Source: Rhyacophila brunnea
Lineage: Eukaryota > Arthropoda > Insecta > Trichoptera > Rhyacophilidae
DNA: 64,000 nt
Assembly: GCA_022495005.1 (NCBI GenBank)
Contig: JAGYXB010000509.1
Location: 1,984,001 to 2,048,000, forward strand
Reading direction: 5' to 3'
The position numbers were made by a program, and so were the translations under genes. How positions within the stretch are numbered: position 1 is the first letter of the stretch; the number at the start of each line of letters is the position of its first letter. Shown here piece after piece: positions 40,435 through 64,000 of the stretch. Below the pieces are notes generated by a model, which saw only the letters and a list, made by a program, of their open reading frames with translations, did no database searches and was not told the origin of the DNA.

Positions 40435-43102
40435 ATTATTATGATAAATTACAATTAATATAAGAGTTATGTATAATGTTTTAAACAGGACTTATACGTA
40501 CAGGTGAAACATGTGTAAGATAAATTGAGCGTTTATGTATGTGACCGGAATTCTTCTGTGAAATACAATGTTTCGCAAGAGTATTCTCTCGTGAATGAAC
40601 GAGCGACATCTTGACTATGAAAAATGTGAAGATAGTGTCAAGTGGCTGTGCGAGATGCCGCTGTAGCTTATTAGCGTCTAGATGTTTTTGTCACTCCACC
40701 ACTATAAAAGTTAATGAGGAAAGCTCTAATGATGCCTTGGAAGCTTTTGTCTCGGTGCTTTTGGATTAATTTAAGCGGACAATAAGACTGCTGGTAATAA
40801 TATTATTCAGCAATATGAATGAAATATTTTACTTCTTTATGTACTGTCTGCCAACGGAAGGTTGAATAGAATTGTTATTACTCTTTCATATGCATCCCGA
40901 TGATCGCGACTATGAAGATTTTTGATGAAATATTTCTCTAAATGATTAAGTACATTCTTATTCTATAATATAAATTGTCATGTATTTATTATCTTTGTGA
41001 ATGTCCAAGTTATTCTATAAGTAATAGGTAGGTGCTTTATATTGAATTTGAGTTCAGATCAGCTCAGTTTAGATTTGTTTTTTCCAGAGATGTCATGTTT
41101 TTAGATGTCCCAACACTTCCCAGGAAAAAAATAATGGATTCAAATGTAGTAAGTAGACTAGCTTAAAAAAATATGGGAAAATAATAGGTAATAGCTAGAA
41201 TAAGATAACAATATTGTAACTAAAAAATAATAATAAAACAACTTAGTCTACTAAACTATGTTTTATTCAAAGAATAATTAACAAGATTTGATGAATGTAA
41301 CATTTTTATTGAACATGCACAATTTGAAAACATCTCAAATAGTATATACCGACTATAAAAAACCATTGGAGTTAACATAATTAACCTAACCCAACTAAAA
41401 TTTTGGAGAAATTCAGACTTCGGTTAGTAATTAATGTACATTAATTTTATCCTAAAGACCGATTGCGCAATTTGTGGAGCACTTCAAGGTAAAAATATGA
41501 TTTCACTGATGATTTTCATTATAATTTGATGGGCTCTGCACACGATTCAATTGGTGAAGTACATTAGTGAAAATCTAATGGATGCGGGTTGATAAGCTAT
41601 AAGGTATACATATTATAATACATAAGGTGTTTTTAAATTATATATATGATAAATTACTGTACTCATATATTGGAAATTAGAAAACATTTGAATAAAAGTT
41701 TCTATACTACAACACATTTTTGCTAAATCAAGTAACAAGTTTCAAAGTCATGATAAAGATAAATATTTCAATTATTTCAAATGTAAAACAATGATAAACA
41801 CATCATATATATCTACATCAATAATATAAGCTTTTCTAAGCTTATTGTATACTCGCTGTCATAAATATTATTTAGGGTAATCGTGTAAGGAGATGAGGAT
41901 TGATGATGATGTGTGATGAGCAGAGAATGAAGACTAATTGTAGTCGCTGGTGGCGAGTTACTGATTAATACATAGGTACAACACAGACAATAATATAAGA
42001 TATAAAAAACGAGTGAGGTATTTAACCTGAGGCTAGGCGATATTGAGTGACTGATATGGAGTGACAGTTACACGATCAGGATAAAAGCGGAGTGAGATAT
42101 TCATTTAATCGTGATAGCCTATTATTTATTGAACCCTTCACGATTTAATAATACTGACACTGAGTATCCCATGCCTTTTGGTGAGAAATGCATTTTATTA
42201 TGTAGAATATGCATGTAATAAACAATATTATTTTCGCCATCAGCGTTATTCACTGAGTAAGTACTAACTGATACCGCTAACGGCCTGTGAAAATTTACAT
42301 GAATAATTAAGTAATATTATTAATTTGAGAACCACTCATATGTCACGAATTATGCTGGCAGTGCTTGGTTGTCACATGACTTAATACACACATTTAATTA
42401 AGAATTTATACTATAAACAGACATTTAGTCAACACTGATGCAATGAGGAAAGAAACGCCATGATTTAAATAAATACGAACTGAGAAATTTCCATAATAAA
42501 GTAAGTATAAAAAGGACGGCACATGTCAATATTGTGGATTAAAAAAATGGGTAAAATGTTCAATCCCAGCATCGTGTGATTGGTAAATATCATACCTACT
42601 TAATTCTGGATTGGTAGCTAAAATATTTATTAATTTGATAATTAATTTAAGCTAATATTTTTTGGATCGTGTATGCCGAGATTTATAAGAAAAGAGTTAA
42701 AAAGAAAAAAAGAACAATCATAAGGTATTGATTTTATTATTATGACGCATGGAAATACCATGTTATTTTTTCTCAATAATGTTTTTTGTATGATTATTAT
42801 CTAAGTGATAATTATTATCTATTACAAACCCGAATCGTAATACATAAAAAATTGAATGTAATTTATTCATAAATGATTATAAAATTAATCTATTCATTTC
42901 CATCTACTATACAATATAATGGTTTCTTATTAGTTTTGGCACTAATTAAGATTGAAAGAAAATTAATATAATTACTCCGTGAGTTCCAATATCTTGAAGC
43001 TGAAGTTGATAATATTATATAGTGTAATGGTAAAAAAAGTTGAGATTATTTAAATTTTAGATTATTTGGATACGTAGAAAATGACGTAGGTACTAAGCCC
43101 GG

Positions 43103-43155
43103 GTTTTTTTTTAAATTAATTTATTGCGATCCATGCTATTGCTTTCTCGTACAAG
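43103..43155 (-). mobile_element. Fragment of SINE family A 3' end
   Basis: A T run, then a segment ending CTCGTACAAGGTGGT, resembles the 3' ends of the family A copies near 3490 and 40250. The head is absent. Confidence 0.45.
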
Positions 43156-43337
43156 GTGGTACAATATCCATTTATGGATATGATATGAACAATAAATGCT
43201 CGATTGCAGTTTTAGATGAAGACCATTTATTTCTTAAATTTTCATATTTTTTGACCATGCGACCATGTTTATATTAACATATTTTTAATTTTTCGAGAAA
43301 TATATGTTGGCCACTTTTTCAACCTATAAGGTTTATA

Positions 43338-43455
43338 CTTTGACTCCAAACATACATTGAAAAACAATATGTGTATCTGCCAGACCCAGGATTCTAACAT
43401 GGAACCCGCGACATTATAAGACAAAACGCCAGCCATTCAGCTATCGTGGTCGTTT
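43338..43455 (-). mobile_element. tRNA-derived SINE (family B), minus strand
   Basis: On the minus strand it reads CGATAGCTGAATGGCTGGCG, then a GGGTTCC..AGAATCCTGGGTCTGGCAG T-arm region, then CATATTGTTTTTCAATGTAT and GTTTGGAGTC. It shares the CTGGGTCTGGC and tail motifs with the 13415-13525 copy. Confidence 0.6.
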
Positions 43456-44326
43456 CTTGATGACAATAATTAGATATTTTGTGTAGAGTTATTTTGACAT
43501 TTTGTTGTTTAATATTTCGTGAGATGTTTGTAGTTCAATTTTGTAATTTTGTTATCTACACAGAGCTCCAAGAGCCCATTGCTTTTTTTTTAGTATTAGG
43601 CAGTTGTTGATGATATGTCGCAATGCACCATTTGAGACGTGTAACCGTCACATGGACAGCAGTCATCGTCTCTCAACTCAACCAGTGATTTGAAACTGAG
43701 ATACAGTTTTACTGATTAAAATGAACATTTTCTAAAAAAATATATATTAGGTATATTAAAGTTAATAAAAAAACTGCAAATATTTGATTTATTGCAAAAT
43801 ATCAAGTTTAACTTTACATTAGTATTCAAAACCATAAAATAATGTATAAACTAAAAAAATAATTTAATAAGACGGTAAATAAAGAAAACTGTTATTTTCG
43901 CGACCATCTTGGTAATTTAATGCTTTTATACAAAAGTGCACAATGCCGCTGGGCTATTATTAATTGTTTATAAATAATTTAATGTGTCATTTTTTTTTTC
44001 AACTGAAAGTATTGAAGGAACGGTTTTTCGTAAAAAGATTCTTTGAAGATTAGATAGCGTTATAAAGATTATGGGGAATCATTGATAAAATTTAATCATT
44101 TCAGATTATTTTATTTGATAAGGTATTCGTCACAAATATACGCAAAACATCGATATTTGTTTAGTTAACAAACACTTGTCACCAGAAAACGTAAGTACGC
44201 ATAAGTGAATTCATTATATTCTTATACATTATCAGATTATAATTGAAATAATATATTATTTATTTGCTAGAAAGGGTATACCTATATGCCAATAAATAAA
44301 ACTATCTTATACGGTTACATGTAAGT

Positions 44327-44693
44327 TGTACGTATGCAGTTCATTGTGGGACACTTATTCGTGCGCCGCAGTACGTGAAACATGAGTTCGTATAACATTT
44401 TATGAAATGACGAGTTCTTCGTTGAACATTTCACCGTGGAATACAATTGAACGTATCTTACAAAATGCGGCGATATTTTGCAAATAGTACTGTTCTAATT
44501 AGATTAACCCTAACTTAACCTAACCTAACCTAGTAAAGACATCTCCACATGTTGTAGCATATGTACAAATAAACTCCATGGTAAAATGTTCAACGAAGAA
44601 CTCGTCATTTGATTATATGTTACACGAACTCATGTTTCACGTACTGCGGCGCTCGAATAAGTGTTCTGCGGTGAACTGTTTACGTACAAATTT
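44327..44693. mobile_element. Foldback/MITE-like element with CCTAA core, upstream of the glucosidase gene
   Basis: Long inverted arms of roughly 105-115 bp (about 44336-44440 and 44575-44687) share ACTTATTCG, GCCGCAGTACGTGAAACATG and GACGAGTTCTTCGTTGAACA. The arms are imperfect, so the copy is old. The core at 44504-44532 holds degenerate CCTAA repeats like insect telomere units. No clear target duplication is visible. Confidence 0.75.
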
Positions 44694-61666
<16,973 letters not shown>

Positions 61667-63119
61667 GTAATTATATTGGAAATTAATTGTATATTCGATT
61701 CTCTAGAATTTCATTTGGGTCTTATCTACCTTCAGCTTTTACCTGTGAAACAACATTATTGTGGTTTATAATATTTGTGGTATAAGGTAAATGAAAGTAT
61801 AATGACTTTTTATGACGTAGTATACGAATTGTGGATAACTGATACTTTTTTTATGAAAAATCAATATATTATGTGTCTTATTTAACTATACTATAGACAT
61901 CACATAATTGCAATTCATGTTAAATGGCAAATTACATTTTTTTATTAAATATTTATAACCTCAAAAGAAAAAGAAAGCCAGCAAAAAAACTTTACATAGA
62001 AAACGATACAACACAATGAATAGTGTTATACATCAGTTACAATAGTGCAAAAATTCACGAAACCATCACATGCACAATTCTTCAACTCATTTCTCGGAAG
62101 GCGAGGTCAAGTGTGAGTAACGCGAGCACGCAAGTGAAATTTTACGTCGAACGGCATCACTATATCCGTCCCGCTCTATTGCGTGCCAAAGTATTAAGTA
62201 ACCAAATAAAGAAAATAACAAAAAAAAAAAAATATATATATCTATCAGTAGATAAGGGTTCAATTATGAATCATCGATTAATACATTTTGAATATTTTTA
62301 ATTAAGTTTAATTATTTTAATTTTAATGTTTAATGTTAATTTTATTTTATTCTAGATGTAGGAATATAACATTCTTACATAATTATAAGCCATCTTAGAA
62401 GTATACATATTCGAAGTAACATCAGCTTAGACTAAATCAATTGCTGCCTGGAATTGATTCTTTTCATCAGGCCTAAAATATTATATGGATCTTGGCTGCC
62501 TCAGGTCAAGGTTTTTAACTTTAGGTGGTACCATGTCTTTCTTTATGGTACTATATAGTACAGGGTTTTATTACCGGCGAGATCGCATTATGAAATTAGA
62601 AATAATCTAAAATGGCGATAATTTTAAAATTATTGGGGTGACGTTGAACAGAGAACGGATAAAAGTTTTATGTGATAATACACGCATAACTGACAGCAGT
62701 GTGAGAAGGGAGGCTATATTTAATATTAAGCTATTGAGGCTTTGAATGTTAACAGTCATCAAACAACCAACACGGGTAGTACCCATACCGTATTGTGTAC
62801 CAAAACAATAGAAGTATTAAATATATTAACGAGCTCTAGCAACATAAGCAGAGAAATAAAAAGAAGGCCGCCCGCGCTAACTAACGGTGATATAACATCA
62901 CCAATTCCATTGACGTCAGGCGTTACAGCTACAATCATTAGCAATAACTATTGTTTGTACTTTTGTTTTGCACTTCAATCACACAACCCGACTCTCAATA
63001 GACTTAGTTATATGACAAACCCTGACGGCTGTGTAAAAATGTGTACTAGCCACTTGTTTAATCTATTAGGCTGTATCCAAACATACAATTTTAACCAACA
63101 ACCTAGAACTATAGCAGCA
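61667..63119. other. Glucosidase intron 9 or 3' region, no exon found
   Basis: No stretch continues the glucosidase C-terminus. An open frame of 126 codons at 62742-63122 (rich in Thr, Asn, Ser) has no recognised domain. It abuts the LTR-like sequence, so it is probably repeat-derived. A 13-base A run with a short TA run lies at about 62219-62240. Confidence 0.45.
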
Positions 63120-63546
63120 TGACTTCGAAAAGAGACCCATAGATGGCGCGGCCCATTGACTGGACACCGTAAGCGCTATGTAGACAGATTAGGATTTAAC
63201 TCTATCATGACTCCGTAATTGATATCTCTCACAGTCTTACAGCGAGTCAGTTTAGTCTGATTAGCTCTGATCCATTTGATCATACATGTCCTCTTTTTTG
63301 AGACTAAGCACCTTACACTATCGAGATTCATTTAAAGTGATAAATGTGGTATCTAGTTGTCAAATGTGATACCTACCTGAACCTTTGGTAAGTTTATTTA
63401 GTTATTTGGTCGAGCAAGTCATCTTATCTTATTAATCTGTTTTCCTGTACCGTTTGAAGTATTCTCTGTTATTGTTGGTTAATCTCTGTGAACTCGGAAT
63501 AAATACTAAAACCGGAAGTGTTTCTATTAATTTTATAACTAAAACA
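63120..63546 (+). repeat. LTR-like sequence, probable 5' LTR of a retrotransposon running off the window
   Basis: It begins TGACTTCG and ends AAAACA, and it shares blocks with the copy in intron 7: CATAGATGGCGC, GACTAAGCACCTTAC, TGTGAACTC...AATAAATAC and ATTTTATAA near the end. About 400 bp downstream is a primer-binding-site-like sequence, which suggests LTR orientation on the + strand. The exact 5' boundary is inferred. Confidence 0.55.
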
Positions 63547-63551
63547 TACTA

Positions 63552-63939
63552 TACTGCCCTTCTACGGAAGAAGGCAGTAACTCGCAAAATTTGTGAAATT
63601 GAGTTATGAATGACATCCGTTAGGTAATTTTGAAAGCTATATATTCTGTTCACTTTAAAATCAGTATTATCACTAAAATTCCGTTAAAATATTTAGTGAA
63701 AAAATAGACATCTTCTAAAATAATACATTTTTTTTAGCAAAAAGGCACTAATTGCACATATTCATTGCAGTTACTGCTTGTTCATTATTACTTTGTTTGT
63801 ATTTTAACTTCTTACTAATAAAAATTACCACCGTTTTTTATTAATTCACAGTACTAAAGTTTGAAAAAAAACACATTGTGTCATTTATCTCGAAAGTGTG
63901 TGAGAGTTAGTTACTGCCTTCTTCCTAAGAAGGGCAGTA
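63552..63939. mobile_element. 388-bp inverted-repeat element with hairpin ends nested between LTR and PBS
   Basis: The left end starts TACTGCCCTTCT and the right end finishes AGAAGGGCAGTA. Each terminal 28 bp is itself a near-perfect hairpin. TA flanks both sides, which fits a Tc1/mariner-type target. Alternatively it could be an internal part of the retrotransposon leader. No coding capacity is visible. Confidence 0.6.
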
Positions 63940-63943
63940 TAAC

Positions 63944-63962
63944 TGGCGACCAACGTGGGCCC
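63944..63962 (+). other. Primer-binding-site-like sequence of an LTR retrotransposon
   Basis: The sequence TGGCGACCAACGTGGGCCC resembles the tRNA-complementary primer-binding sites that follow 5' LTRs, being close to the lysine-tRNA type. It sits just after the LTR-like repeat and the nested element. The internal coding region would lie beyond 64000. Confidence 0.55.
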
Positions 63963-64000
63963 AAAGTGTTTCTATGTTATAAATAACTAAAAACCATCAT

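Larger units (their letters stand above)
38946..44326. other. Intergenic, no gene seen
   Basis: Apart from the SINEs at 40229-40434, 43103-43155 and 43338-43455 there is no supported feature. A segment at 41388-41440 resembles 34163-34210 (GTCGGTTAGTAATT-type motif). Confidence 0.5.

Noticed and set aside
62341..62400. Terminal glucosidase exon after TTCTAG at about 62355
   Set aside because: It would be in frame but adds only about 14 residues before a stop, with no likeness to the family C-terminus.

Overview
The window is AT-rich animal nuclear DNA, most probably from an insect and plausibly an aphid or close hemipteran relative. The evidence is a multi-exon, intron-split arthropod-type alpha-glucosidase gene, decayed non-LTR retrotransposons of insect type, tRNA-derived SINEs, insect telomere-like CCTAA runs, and intergenic DNA rich in the words ATAATATTATAA and GTAGGTACCT. 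The organism call is an inference; the aphid part is the least certain.

Only one host gene can be supported. It is a secreted GH13 (subfamily 17 type) alpha-glucosidase (maltase/sucrase) on the + strand. Its start codon is at 45155 and nine exons end at 61666, coding for about 522 residues. All exon junctions keep frame and all catalytic residues are present. The last coding exon or exons, about 60-90 residues, are not found before the window ends, so the gene is 3'-partial here. Such enzymes hydrolyse sucrose or maltose in the gut lumen; in phloem feeders the family supports sugar assimilation and osmoregulation.

Positions 1-45154 are a gene desert of mobile-element debris. It holds non-LTR retrotransposon tails at 12131-12440, 14233-15010, 21060-21250, 27487-27590 and 38700-38945, an endonuclease domain remnant at 17540-18100, and a hAT-like DNA transposon with a BED-finger remnant at 23956-24569. 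There are several tRNA-derived SINE families, two copies of which keep target-site duplications. Other items are foldback/MITE-like elements, a GC-rich island at 9381-9580, and an unrecognised decayed coding stretch at 30480-30972.

The glucosidase introns and upstream flank are also heavily colonised. A foldback element with a CCTAA core lies about 460 bp upstream of the start codon. Intron 8 holds a MITE with a perfect 8-bp target duplication. Two related LTR-like sequences lie in intron 7 and in the 3' flank. The downstream copy is followed by a primer-binding-site-like sequence at 63944-63962, so an LTR retrotransposon probably begins there and runs off the window. I found no RNA gene that I would call functional, no CRISPR array, no bacterial-type operon and no convincing novel molecular system.
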